From contig JANXLV010000351.1 of the NCBI GenBank assembly GCA_025355005.1, positions 24,072 to 88,071 on the forward strand: DNA of 64,000 bases. Reading direction: 5' to 3'. This DNA comes from Myxococcales bacterium. Its GTDB lineage: Bacteria > Myxococcota_A > Polyangia > Polyangiales > Polyangiaceae. Below the pieces are notes generated by a model. It was not told the origin of the DNA, searched no databases, and worked only from the letters and a program-made list of their open reading frames with translations. This document shows positions 51,232 through 60,012 of this stretch, one piece after another (positions within the stretch are counted from its first letter, which is position 1; every line of letters starts with the position of its first letter). The translations under genes were made by a program, and so were the position numbers.

Positions 51232-52542
51232 ATGGCCAGGGTGACGCTCACGTGCGGTCTCGGCTTCGGTGACGAAGGAAAAGGCACGTTCGTGGACTCG
51301 ATCTCACAACGCGAAGGCGCGGGGTTGATCGTCCGGTACAACGGGGGCGCGCAGGCCGCGCACAACGTCGTATCGGGAGAGCGTCACCACACCTTCGCGC
51401 AGTGGGGGAGCGGCACCTTCAATGGCGTGCCCACGCTGCTCTCGCGCCACGTGCTGGTGAATCCAATCTTCGCGCTGGCGGAGGCGAAGAAGCTTACAAA
51501 CGCGGGTGTTCGTGAGCCGCTCTCTCTCCTTCACGTGGAGCGCGGCGCCGTCATCACCACGCCGTTCCACGTGGCGATGAACCGCCTGCGCGAGATGGCT
51601 CGCACACAACGCCACGGTAGCTGCGGCATGGGCGTCGGCGACACGATGAAGGACGTCGTGGAGGGGATGGACGATGTCCTTCGCGTGGGCGATCTCGAGG
51701 AGCCGAAGAAGGCGCGCCGACTCCTCGACGCGGTGCGCGTGCGCAAGCTCGTCGCCGCGCGCGCTCTCACCCTGCCCGAGCAAGAGGCCGTGGACCGCGA
51801 GCTCTCGCTCCTTCAGGATCCGGCGACGGTCGACCTCGCGCTCGAGCAATACCAGGCGTTCGTTCGTGGGGCTCGCATCGTGGGGCCGGAGCTCCTCGCG
51901 GGCGTGCTCGCGAGGCCGGGGCACGTCGTCTTCGAGGGCGCGCAAGGTGTGCTGCTCGATCAGGACCTGGGATTTCACCCCTACACGACGTGGACCGACA
52001 TCACATGGAGCAACGCCGAGGATTTGCTCGCGGGCTTCGACGGCAAGGTGCTGCGGCTGGGCGTGCTGCGCGCCTACACCACACGTCACGGCGCAGGCCC
52101 GATGGTGACGGCGATGCCTTCGTGGAGCGCGCTGTCCACGCACGATCACAATCAATGGGGCGAGTGGCAGGGCTCGTTTCGCAGCGGACCGCTCGATCTC
52201 GTCGCGACCAGGTACGCTCTTCGCGTGCTCGGTCGTGTGGATGGCCTCCTCATCTCGAACCTGGATCGGCTCGCTCTTCTGGGTGATCGCATCCCTGTCT
52301 GTGATGGGTACGACGGCACGGATGGGATGATGTGGGACGAACGCGGCGAGATTCGCGTGGTCCGCCCTGCCGATCTGGCGCATCAAGAACGCCTCTCCCA
52401 CGCGCTCCGAGACGTGACGGCTCGGCTGTCTCCGCTGGATCGAGCAACGTACGCAGAAGAGGTTGCCGCACGCCTTGCGATCCCGCTCGTTGCGACGAGC
52501 AGTGGGCCGCGGGCCCAAGACAAGACGTACCGACCCATGTAG
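51232..52542 (+). CDS. divergent adenylosuccinate synthetase (PurA) homologue
   Basis: 436 residues from ATG 51232. The GTP-binding start reads CGLGFGDEGKGTFVD, where canonical PurA has WGDEGKGK. Catalytic Asp14 and the His of AQAAHNVV (position 44) are retained, but GHT is replaced by AHN. Other PurA blocks can be aligned: HGSCGMGVGD, FEGAQGVLLDQD, TTRHGAGPMVT and SGPLDLVATRYAL. Canonical PurA joins IMP and aspartate using GTP; these substitutions and the setting behind a VWA and a pseudokinase gene suggest a different or modified substrate. A housekeeping purA would normally not sit here. Confidence 0.85.
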   Translation: MARVTLTCGLGFGDEGKGTFVDSISQREGAGLIVRYNGGAQAAHNVVSGERHHTFAQWGSGTFNGVPTLLSRHVLVNPIFALAEAKKLTNAGVREPLSLLHVERGAVITTPFHVAMNRLREMARTQRHGSCGMGVGDTMKDVVEGMDDVLRVGDLEEPKKARRLLDAVRVRKLVAARALTLPEQEAVDRELSLLQDPATVDLALEQYQAFVRGARIVGPELLAGVLARPGHVVFEGAQGVLLDQDLGFHPYTTWTDITWSNAEDLLAGFDGKVLRLGVLRAYTTRHGAGPMVTAMPSWSALSTHDHNQWGEWQGSFRSGPLDLVATRYALRVLGRVDGLLISNLDRLALLGDRIPVCDGYDGTDGMMWDERGEIRVVRPADLAHQERLSHALRDVTARLSPLDRATYAEEVAARLAIPLVATSSGPRAQDKTYRPM

Positions 52543-52553
52543 GATCGACGGGC

Positions 52554-54500
52554 GTGACGAAATTCTTGGATGAGCTGCTGAAGTCCTTCGACGTACCTGA
52601 AGTGTCGGAGCTCGTTCTCGTAAGCGACAGACGGCCAGCGGCGCGTGCGGGTGTCGCGCTCGACCCCGTCATGGACACCAAGCTCACTGGCGACGACATC
52701 CTCACGCTGCTCATGGCGCTTGGCGGAAGCCGCTACGTCGAGGATCTGGGGTCCACCCCGAAACAGTGGACGTCGCGCGTGATGGGCTTCGGCGTGCTCG
52801 GGCTCTCCGCGTTGCAGCGCGGTCAGGAGATCCAGGCGAAGATCACGGTGTCCAAGCGCGATGTGAAGGCGGACGCGAAGCCCGCGGCCAAGGTCGAGCC
52901 GAAGGTCGAGGCGAAAGGGAAGCCGCAGGCGAAGGCCGAGACGCTGCCAGAGGTGAAGGCCGAGGTGAAGGCCGAGGTGAAGGCCGAGGCGAAGGCCGAG
53001 GCGAAGGTCGAGGCGAAGGTCGCACCCAGGGCGGTGCCGCGCGATGACCCCGACGAGCCGCCGAAGCTTCCGACGAAACCGGGTCTGGCCGCCCCATCCG
53101 AAGCCGCGATCGAAGCACGTGAGGCGCGTCCGATCGCGGTGCCTGCGCCGTCGTCTCGCTCCGGGCACCTCGATGCGCCGCTCAATCGCAACGCGACGCC
53201 CACGCCATCGCCCGCCATCGCAAGGGGCGATTCGTCGCCGCGCGCCATGGCCAAGACGGAGCTCGCCCAGCCAGCCGCCGCGCCAGCTCCTGCGATCGTC
53301 GCGCCGCCTCCCGTCGTCGCGCCGCCTCCCGTGCTCGCGCCTCCTGTGATCGCGCCGCCGCCTGTGATCGTCGCGCCGGCCGACGGAGCGTCGGTGGTCT
53401 CTGCCGTGGCGTCCGTCTCACCGCCCCCGCCGGATGGCGGCGCGATGTTCGACTCGATCCTCCTCGAGGCCCGTCGTCAGCTCGCGAGCGACCTCTTGAT
53501 CGTCGCGGGCCGTCCAGTCCTCTTCCGGATCGCTGGCGAGCTGCGTCCCATCGGCGACGTGCTCTCGCCCGCGCTCGTGGAGGCGAACGTGCGTCCGCTC
53601 ATTCCGCCGCGCCTCAAGGCGCAGCTTCGCGAGGACGGGTCATGCGACTTCGCCTACGAGAGCCCGAAGCACGGTCGCTTTCGGGTGAACGTCGCTCGTC
53701 ATCAGGGCGGGCTCATGGCAGTGTTTCGCATCATCTCGCGTGAGCTGCCGTCCATCGAGTCGCTCGGTCTGCCGCCCGGCGTCGCCCAGGCCACCAACCA
53801 TCATCAGGGTCTCGTCGTGTTCACCGGGCCCACCGGCCATGGGAAGACCACCACGCTCACCGCCGTCGTCGACCTGCTCAACCGCAACACGACCCACCAC
53901 ATCATCACGGTGGAAGACCCCGTCGAGCACATCCACCCCAGGAAGCGCGCCTTCATCAGCCAGCGCGAGGTCGGGACGCATACGCGATCGTTCGGCAGCG
54001 CGCTGAAGGGCTCGCTCCGCGAAGATCCGGACGTCATCGTCGTCGGCGAGCTGCGCGACGTGGAGACCGTGCGCATGGCGGTCGCCGCGAGCGAGACCGG
54101 ACACCTCGTGCTCGGCACCATGAACACACCGAGCGCCGCCAAGACGATCGACCGCCTCATCGATCTGTTCCCGCCTGCGGATCAGCCGCAAGTCCGGTTG
54201 ACGCTCGCTGCAGGCCTCCGACTCATCGTGAGCCAGCGCCTGGTCCCCAGCCCCGATCGCGCCCAGGTGCACGCGGCGCTGGAGCTGCTCCCCGCGTCGC
54301 CGCCGCTGTCTGCGCTCATTCGCGACGCAAAGACGTTCCAGATCCCGAGCCTCCAGCAGCGCGGGAAGGCGCTCGGGATCGTTCGCCTGGATGAGTCACT
54401 CGCCGACCTGGTCAAGGCGCGGCGTGTGTCGCTCGACGACGCACGCGCGGCGTCCGAGTCACCCAACGAGCTCGACGCGCTCGTGCGGGGAGGGACCTAG
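52554..54500 (+). CDS. PilT-like ATPase with N-terminal extension and low-complexity linker
   Basis: 648 residues from GTG 52554 (11 bp after the PurA-like gene). The first 110 residues form a small alpha/beta domain (FLDELLKSFDVPEVSELVLV) of unknown type. A Lys/Ala/Glu-rich then Pro/Ala-rich linker follows (about residues 110-290), encoded partly by 12-bp repeats. The C-terminal 350 residues are a PilT/PilB-type ATPase: Walker A GPTGHGKTTT at residue 425 (His in place of Ser), Asp box HIITVEDPVEH, Walker B VIVVGELRD and His box SETGHLVLGTMNT. It overlaps in function with the PilT gene 4 bp downstream and may be its regulatory paralogue. Confidence 0.85.
   Translation: MTKFLDELLKSFDVPEVSELVLVSDRRPAARAGVALDPVMDTKLTGDDILTLLMALGGSRYVEDLGSTPKQWTSRVMGFGVLGLSALQRGQEIQAKITVSKRDVKADAKPAAKVEPKVEAKGKPQAKAETLPEVKAEVKAEVKAEAKAEAKVEAKVAPRAVPRDDPDEPPKLPTKPGLAAPSEAAIEAREARPIAVPAPSSRSGHLDAPLNRNATPTPSPAIARGDSSPRAMAKTELAQPAAAPAPAIVAPPPVVAPPPVLAPPVIAPPPVIVAPADGASVVSAVASVSPPPPDGGAMFDSILLEARRQLASDLLIVAGRPVLFRIAGELRPIGDVLSPALVEANVRPLIPPRLKAQLREDGSCDFAYESPKHGRFRVNVARHQGGLMAVFRIISRELPSIESLGLPPGVAQATNHHQGLVVFTGPTGHGKTTTLTAVVDLLNRNTTHHIITVEDPVEHIHPRKRAFISQREVGTHTRSFGSALKGSLREDPDVIVVGELRDVETVRMAVAASETGHLVLGTMNTPSAAKTIDRLIDLFPPADQPQVRLTLAAGLRLIVSQRLVPSPDRAQVHAALELLPASPPLSALIRDAKTFQIPSLQQRGKALGIVRLDESLADLVKARRVSLDDARAASESPNELDALVRGGT
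52956..53023 (+). repeat. 12-bp in-frame repeats in the PilT-like linker
   Basis: GTGAAGGCCGAG and close variants (GCGAAGGCCGAG, GCGAAGGTCGAG) are repeated about five times and encode Val/Ala-Lys-Ala/Val-Glu units. This gives a charged helical or extended linker between the N-terminal and ATPase domains. Confidence 0.8.
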
Positions 54501-54504
54501 AGCC

Positions 54505-55572
54505 ATGGCCCAGATCGACATGTTGTTCGACGCTCTGCTCCTGCAGAACGGGAGCGATCTTCACCTCGCCGTCGGCCATCCCCCGACAGGCCGGGTCCGC
54601 GGTCAGCTCGTCTCCTTGCGCGAAAACCCGCTCTCGCTCGCGGAGCTGCGCGGCCTCCTGTTCGAGCTCCTGTCCGAAGACCTCCGCCACAAGTTCGAGG
54701 CCGAGCTAGACCTCGATTTTTCCCACGCGTACGGCGACAAGGCGCGCTTCCGCGCGAACTATTTCAACAAGGTCACCGGGCCCGGCGCGGTCTTTCGGAC
54801 CATCCCCACGAAGATCCCCACGCTCAAAGATCTGGCGTGCCCCGACTCCGTGCGGAAGCTAGCGGAGCGCCATGCCGGGCTGATCCTGGTGACCGGCCCC
54901 ACCGGCTCCGGCAAGTCCACCACGCTCGCGGCGATGATCCGTCACATCAACCAGACGCGCGCCTGCCACATCATCACGGTCGAGGACCCCGTCGAGTTCG
55001 TGCACACGCCCGAGAAGGCGCAGGTCACCCATCGCGAGGTCGGCGCGCACGCGGGCAGCTTCGCCGCGGCGATTCGTGCGGCCGGTCGCGAGGACCCGAA
55101 CGTGGTGCTCGTGGGTGAGCTCCGCGGAACGGAGACCATGAAGCTCGCGCTGCAGCTCGCCAGCTACGGCGTGCTGGTCTTCGCCACGGTGCACACGAAC
55201 AGCGCGCCCGCCACCATCGATCGTATCGTCAACTCGTTCCCGTTCGACGAGCAGCCGGCGATCCGCGGCATGCTCGCGGAGAGCTTGATCGGCATCGTCG
55301 CCCAGCAGCTGCTCCGCACGGCGGACGGCAAGGGCCGCGTCGCGGCGCAGGAGATCTTGCTCGGGACCAGCGGAATTTCCGCGATGATCCGCGATGGCAA
55401 GACGTTCCAGATCCCGAGCGCGATGCAGGCCGGCGGTAGCATCGGCATGCAGACGCTGGACATGGCGCTGGAGCGGTTGCTCGCGCAGGGCAAGATCTCC
55501 GTGGAGACCGCGATCGAGCGCTTCAGTGGCGACAAGGAAGCCGCCGAGAAGAAGCTCCGCGCCGCGCGCTGA
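54505..55572 (+). CDS. PilT-family twitching motility ATPase
   Basis: 355 residues, typical PilT size. It has the N-terminal PAS-like domain (DALLLQNGSDLHLAVGHPP), Walker A GPTGSGKSTT at about residue 132, Asp box HIITVEDPVEFVH, Walker B VVLVGELRG and the His box SYGVLVFATVHTNSAPATIDR. PilT powers pilus retraction; myxobacteria often carry several paralogues, including ones devoted to other type-IV-like machines. No pil structural genes are in the window. It is 4 bp after the long PilT-like gene and 27 bp before the kinase gene. Confidence 0.92.
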   Translation: MAQIDMLFDALLLQNGSDLHLAVGHPPTGRVRGQLVSLRENPLSLAELRGLLFELLSEDLRHKFEAELDLDFSHAYGDKARFRANYFNKVTGPGAVFRTIPTKIPTLKDLACPDSVRKLAERHAGLILVTGPTGSGKSTTLAAMIRHINQTRACHIITVEDPVEFVHTPEKAQVTHREVGAHAGSFAAAIRAAGREDPNVVLVGELRGTETMKLALQLASYGVLVFATVHTNSAPATIDRIVNSFPFDEQPAIRGMLAESLIGIVAQQLLRTADGKGRVAAQEILLGTSGISAMIRDGKTFQIPSAMQAGGSIGMQTLDMALERLLAQGKISVETAIERFSGDKEAAEKKLRAAR

Positions 55573-55598
55573 CCCTGGTGTAGAATCACCTGGACTCG

Positions 55599-57044
55599 AT
55601 GGATCTTTTTGCCCACGCGCCGGTTCGCGCTGGCGACGTGCTCGCGAAGAAGTATCGCGTGGAGCGCGTGCTGGGCATGGGGGGCATGGGCATCGTCGTC
55701 GCGGCCACGCACCTGGAGCTAGACCGGGAGGTCGCGCTCAAGTTCCTGCTGCCCACGGCGATGGACAGCGAAGAGATGGTCAGCCGCTTCCTCAACGAGG
55801 GTCGCGCGGTCGTTCGCTTGAAGAGCGAGCACGTGGCCAAGGTGCTCGACGTCGGCAGGCTCGACGACGGCGCGCCTTTCATCGTCATGGAGCTCCTGCA
55901 GGGCCAGGACCTGGGCGCCGTGATGAAGGAGCGCACGGTCCTCGCGATCGAGGACGCCGTCAGCTTCGTTCTGCAGGCGAGCGAGGCCGTCGCCGAGGCG
56001 CACGCCGCCATGATCATCCATCGCGACCTCAAGCCGCAGAACCTGTTTCTCACGCTCGGACTCGATGGCACGCCGCTCGTGAAGGTGCTGGATTTCGGCG
56101 TCTCCAAGTCCCTCACACCCACCACGGGCGGTGACGGAACGCCCATGACGCTCACGCGTACGCAGTCGATGCTCGGGTCACCTCTCTACATGTCGCCCGA
56201 GCAGATGCGCTCTTCCAAGAAGGTGGACGAGCGCTCCGACATCTGGTCGTTGGGCGTGATCCTCTTCGAGCTCTTCACCGGCCGCGTCCCGTTCGAGGCC
56301 GAGAACGTGCCGGAGCTTGTCTTCAAGATCGCAGAGGGTGATGTCCCGAGCCCGAAGGAGTTCCGCCCGGATCTTCCGGACGCGCTCTGCAGCGCGGTCA
56401 TGCGCTGCCTTCAGAAGGACGTCGATAAGCGCTACTCCAACCTCGCGGAGCTCGCCGCGGACCTGGAGCCGTACGCATCTCCACGGGACAAGGGCCTCGC
56501 GTCGCGCATCGGTGTCATGCTCGGCACGCAGCCGCGGCCACGCATGATGAGCTTCTCGGACACGTCGCAGCCGGCGAAGTCGCAGCCGGCCATCGCTGTC
56601 AGCGACGCGTGGGGCGCGACACAATCGGCGCCCTCGCCCACCGCAGCGGGCGAGAAGAAGAAGAGCGCCAGTCGTGGTCGCGCCATCAGCATCGGGATCG
56701 GCGTCGTCGTGATCGCGCTGCTCGGAGGGGGCGCGTTCGCGATCACCGCAAGATCGCGGAACGCTGCGGCAGACGGTCCTCCAGGCAATGCGCAGAGCGC
56801 CGTGCCCTCCTCTTCCTCCGTCGTCGTCCCCAGCGCTCCCACCAGCGGTGCGTCGATCGGGCCGGCGCAGCTGCCATCCGAAACTTCGGCCGCGCCCAGC
56901 GCGAGCGCCGTGGCGAAGCCCGGAACCGCTCCCGTCGTCTCGGCGCGCCGGCCCGGCGGCACCACGAGCGCCGTCGTGAAGCCCACGCAGTCCGCAACAC
57001 CCTCGACGAGCGGGCGCGGAGGGTTTATTCCCATACGGGAATGA
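55599..57044 (+). CDS. Hanks-type Ser/Thr protein kinase with C-terminal membrane segment
   Basis: 481 residues. The kinase domain (about 18-285) has the Gly loop LGMGGMGIVV, VALKFL Lys, catalytic IIHRDLKPQNL, DFG in VLDFGVSK and APE-like SPLYMSPEQM. All catalytic residues are present, so it should be active. A membrane helix (AISIGIGVVVIALLGGGAFAI) near residue 370 precedes a Ser/Pro/Ala-rich extracytoplasmic tail. The gene overlaps the next one by ATGA. The kinase plus TPR/PEGA-like membrane protein pair is frequent in Polyangia. Confidence 0.93.
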   Translation: MDLFAHAPVRAGDVLAKKYRVERVLGMGGMGIVVAATHLELDREVALKFLLPTAMDSEEMVSRFLNEGRAVVRLKSEHVAKVLDVGRLDDGAPFIVMELLQGQDLGAVMKERTVLAIEDAVSFVLQASEAVAEAHAAMIIHRDLKPQNLFLTLGLDGTPLVKVLDFGVSKSLTPTTGGDGTPMTLTRTQSMLGSPLYMSPEQMRSSKKVDERSDIWSLGVILFELFTGRVPFEAENVPELVFKIAEGDVPSPKEFRPDLPDALCSAVMRCLQKDVDKRYSNLAELAADLEPYASPRDKGLASRIGVMLGTQPRPRMMSFSDTSQPAKSQPAIAVSDAWGATQSAPSPTAAGEKKKSASRGRAISIGIGVVVIALLGGGAFAITARSRNAAADGPPGNAQSAVPSSSSVVVPSAPTSGASIGPAQLPSETSAAPSASAVAKPGTAPVVSARRPGGTTSAVVKPTQSATPSTSGRGGFIPIRE

Positions 57045-58099
57045 TGCGTCGCCTCGCAGCCGCGAGCCTCCTGGGCTGGCTGCTCCTAAAACCCACCGTT
57101 GCGTTGGCCGCCGACCCGGCTCCCCCGACTCCCGGCGCTGCGCCTGCAGCCACTGGCGTGTCGCCCGATCAGCGCGCGCGTGCGCAGGAGCTCTTCGAGA
57201 AGGCGTACGCGGACGCGCAGAACGGTGACTTCGCGGCCGCGTGCCCGAAGTTCCGCGCCAGTCAGGACGCAGACCCGAAGACCTCCACGCTGCTCAACCT
57301 GGGCAACTGCTACGAGCAGAACAAGCAGCTCGCGAGTGCGTGGGGCGCATTCAAGGAGGCGAGCGTGCGCGCCGCTGCGGCAGGCCGCGCCGATTGGGCG
57401 AAGATGGCCGACGAGCACATCGCCGTCCTCGAGCCGAAGCTCGCGCACGTGAGCGTGGTGGTGTCGAAGGAAGCGGACGTGCCGGGGCTTTCCCTCACGC
57501 GTGATGGCGCGAAGCTGTCGCCGGGCGAGCGCGGCGTGCCCATCCCCGTGGACGCGGGCGCGCACGAGCTCACTGCCACCGCCGAGGGCAAGATCACGTG
57601 GTCCACGAAGATCCAGATCGTCGACGCGCAAGACGCCAAGGTCGCCGTGCCCGTCCTGCAGGACGCGCCCAGGCCGCCTCCGCCTCCCGTCGTAGTCGTG
57701 CCGCCGCCCGGTTCTGAGATCGCAAAGCCAGTGGCGCCGCCCCCGTCCTACTGGACGACATGGCGTCTCGTGGGCGTGGGTGCTGGTGGCGCTGGCGTCG
57801 TGACCATGGCCGTCGGCACGGTCGTCGGCGTCGTCGCGAAGAGCCACTACGACGCCGCCAGCAAGCAGTGCACGAACCACGTGTGTCCGGCGACCGCGGC
57901 GACCGCGGTCAAGGATGCGAACAGCGCAATCTCCACCGCGGGCGTTGCGACGGGCGTCTTCATCGGCGGTGCGGTCCTCACGGCGGCTGGCGCAGCGCTC
58001 TTCTTCCTCGCGCCCACGCTCGATGGCAAGACGGGCCAGCTTCAGATCGCGCCGTCCGTCGTGGGCGTCCATGGTCTCACCGCCCGAGGGACGTTCTGA
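57041..58099 (+). CDS. exported TPR/PEGA-like membrane protein
   Basis: 352 residues from ATG 57041, overlapping the kinase stop. A signal peptide ends VALAADP. TPR-like helices (AQELFEKAYADAQNGDFAAACPKF, LLNLGNCYEQNKQLASAWGAFKEA) span residues 45-120. A PEGA-like beta domain (SLTRDGAKLSPGERGVPIPVDAGAHELTA) follows, then a Pro-rich linker and two membrane helices around 240-330. Such proteins are common partners of membrane Ser/Thr kinases in myxobacteria, probably in envelope sensing. Confidence 0.85.
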   Translation: MMRRLAAASLLGWLLLKPTVALAADPAPPTPGAAPAATGVSPDQRARAQELFEKAYADAQNGDFAAACPKFRASQDADPKTSTLLNLGNCYEQNKQLASAWGAFKEASVRAAAAGRADWAKMADEHIAVLEPKLAHVSVVVSKEADVPGLSLTRDGAKLSPGERGVPIPVDAGAHELTATAEGKITWSTKIQIVDAQDAKVAVPVLQDAPRPPPPPVVVVPPPGSEIAKPVAPPPSYWTTWRLVGVGAGGAGVVTMAVGTVVGVVAKSHYDAASKQCTNHVCPATAATAVKDANSAISTAGVATGVFIGGAVLTAAGAALFFLAPTLDGKTGQLQIAPSVVGVHGLTARGTF

Positions 58100-58101
58100 A
58101 C

Positions 58102-59271
58102 ATGCGCTGGAGCAGGATTCACGCTGCGCTGCTTCTGGCCGTTGGCTCGGGAACGGCCATCGGATGCGCGACTATTTTCGGGCTCGACGAGCTCACGCTT
58201 GCAGCCCCCGTAGAGGAGGCCGGAACCGACGCGTGGACGGACGCCAAGATTCCGGACGCGGCGACCACGCCAGAGACGGGTGTAGACTGCACGGATGCCG
58301 GATATCCGGGGCGGCCCACGTCCGACACCCCGAACCTCGACGGCGGTGACCTCAGCATCCGCGTGGCGCTCAGTCAGCTTGATTTCGGCCTCGGCGACGC
58401 GGGCTTTGCGGGCACGAGCTTCAACATGGACGGCGTCTGCACCGTCAACTCGAAGACCAGCTCCTGCGTCACGAAAGCGAGCGGCACCGACTTTGGCACC
58501 TACGTGGTCGACAAGTCCGCGACGGGCGTGGACAACGCTGGCGCTTCGCTCATCCAGTTCATCTCGCAGCAAGGCCCCGTCTTCACTCCGCAGGCCATCA
58601 GCTCACGGCTCCGCTCCGGCGGGTTCGGGGGTGTCATCTACATCACCGGCTACAACGGCCACGCTGACGACACGACAGTCAGCGCGTTCTTCTTCCCGTC
58701 ATTCGGGATCTCGGTCGACGGTGGTGTCACGTTCGGACCCACCGATATCTGGCGTGTCGACAAGGGCGACCTTGGTGCCTCCGAGACATCCATGTGGGGC
58801 GATACGAACGCGTGGGTCGCTGGCGGAAAGCTCGTGGCGCACGTTCCGCGACTGCCACTCAGGCTGACGGTCGACCCGAACAACCCGTTGCTCACGCTCA
58901 TGTTCGACGACGCGCTGATCACCGCGGACGTCGTGCAGGACGGTACGGGCACGTACCGACTCACGAACGGCGTGCTGGCAGGCAGGGTCGCGACCCAGCC
59001 CTTCCTCGATTCGATCAACCGGCTCTATTACGCCCCCAACGGGGCAAACGACTTCATCTGCAACAACGACACGTTCAGGGCGTTCATCACGGCGACCATC
59101 TGCAACGCGCGTGACATCATGTCGAGCTCGCTGAACGACAACACCGCAATGCCATGCGATGCATTCTCCGCGGGCGCTGGCTTCGACACCTACGCCGTGA
59201 ACAAGCTGCAATCCGGCGACGCTCCGTCACCCCTGGACTCCGGCTGCCCAGCCACCGCCGACTGCAACTAA
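58102..59271 (+). CDS. lipoprotein of unknown function
   Basis: 389 residues. The signal peptide ends GTAIGCATIFG, where Cys is the lipidated residue. An Asp/Ala/Thr-rich linker follows, then a beta-rich body (VALSQLDFGLGD, GGVIYITGYNGHADD, AWVAGGKLVAHVPRLPL, GTYRLTNGVLAGRV). Paired cysteines near the C-terminus (DFICNNDT, ATICNARD, AMPCDAF, GCPATADC) suggest disulfides. It begins 2 bp after the preceding gene and is probably part of the kinase-led transcript. I do not recognise a family. Confidence 0.75.
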   Translation: MRWSRIHAALLLAVGSGTAIGCATIFGLDELTLAAPVEEAGTDAWTDAKIPDAATTPETGVDCTDAGYPGRPTSDTPNLDGGDLSIRVALSQLDFGLGDAGFAGTSFNMDGVCTVNSKTSSCVTKASGTDFGTYVVDKSATGVDNAGASLIQFISQQGPVFTPQAISSRLRSGGFGGVIYITGYNGHADDTTVSAFFFPSFGISVDGGVTFGPTDIWRVDKGDLGASETSMWGDTNAWVAGGKLVAHVPRLPLRLTVDPNNPLLTLMFDDALITADVVQDGTGTYRLTNGVLAGRVATQPFLDSINRLYYAPNGANDFICNNDTFRAFITATICNARDIMSSSLNDNTAMPCDAFSAGAGFDTYAVNKLQSGDAPSPLDSGCPATADCN

Positions 59272-59300
59272 ACAGCAACACGTCTGGGCGGCGCGGAGGC

Positions 59301-59759
59301 TCAGCGGGTGGAGGGCACGAGCGAGTGCTGGCTCTCGCGCGGCGTACGTGCGGCCCCTAGCTTGAGCAACCGGCCGTAGGCGTTCGCTGGCAGCGCACCA
59401 CCGAGCACTCCACAGACCGCTGCGCAGATCTCTGGCACGGCGGTGATCTCGGCGCACTGTCCCATGATCCAGCCAGCGGCGCCGGCGGCGAGCGCGATCG
59501 CGAGCACGGAGATCGCACCGGCGGCGATGGTGGTGGCGCGGTGCGCGAACGCGACGCGAAGCAGAACGAACAACGAGCAAGCGACGATGGCGGAGGGAAG
59601 CACATGCAGCGAGAGGAGGAGCCACGCCGCAAAGAAGGCAAGCAAGGAGACGACGCCGTTGGCGACGAGCGCGACCTCGGAGGCAAACGGGTCAGGGGAC
59701 TCGTTGAGGATGCTGCCGAACACCTTGTCGAGCGCTCCACGAATGGACATGTCCTCCAT
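59301..59759 (-). CDS. small membrane protein
   Basis: 152 residues with three or four predicted membrane helices (VALVANGVVSLLAFFAAWLLLSL-type first, then LPSAIVACSLFVLL and ISVLAIALAAGAAGWIM). A short amphipathic N-terminus and a basic C-terminus flank them. No family is recognised. It converges on the lipoprotein gene and is separate from the plus-strand operon. Confidence 0.65.
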   Translation of the reverse strand: MEDMSIRGALDKVFGSILNESPDPFASEVALVANGVVSLLAFFAAWLLLSLHVLPSAIVACSLFVLLRVAFAHRATTIAAGAISVLAIALAAGAAGWIMGQCAEITAVPEICAAVCGVLGGALPANAYGRLLKLGAARTPRESQHSLVPSTR

Positions 59760-60012
59760 CTAGCGAGCGGCGTGCCCGCCTACGCCACACGAAATGACAC
59801 AGCTTTGCGGTGGACCGTGAACGCGACTCCACACGCCCCGCGATCGCCACGGCAATGGCTCATCCATCGAGAAAAATAGTGCGATTCGCGTTTGAATGTT
59901 CCGCAGCTTGCCTACGTCCAATGGGGGTCGCGCGAGGTCTTGCGCCGCCGTCGCCCGTGCCACGCAGCGATCCTCCTGTCACCTTCAGCCGCAATCGCAT
60001 AAGGGTGCGGCC
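59760..60012. other. intergenic region with no recognised gene
   Basis: About 250 bp between the divergent small membrane protein (minus) and the SUKH-like gene (plus). It should contain both promoters. No RNA gene or clear promoter box was recognised. Confidence 0.35.

Noticed and set aside
51232..52542. PurZ-type (Z-genome) synthetase
   Set aside because: PurZ enzymes lose the catalytic Asp of the GDEGKG loop; here Asp14 is kept.
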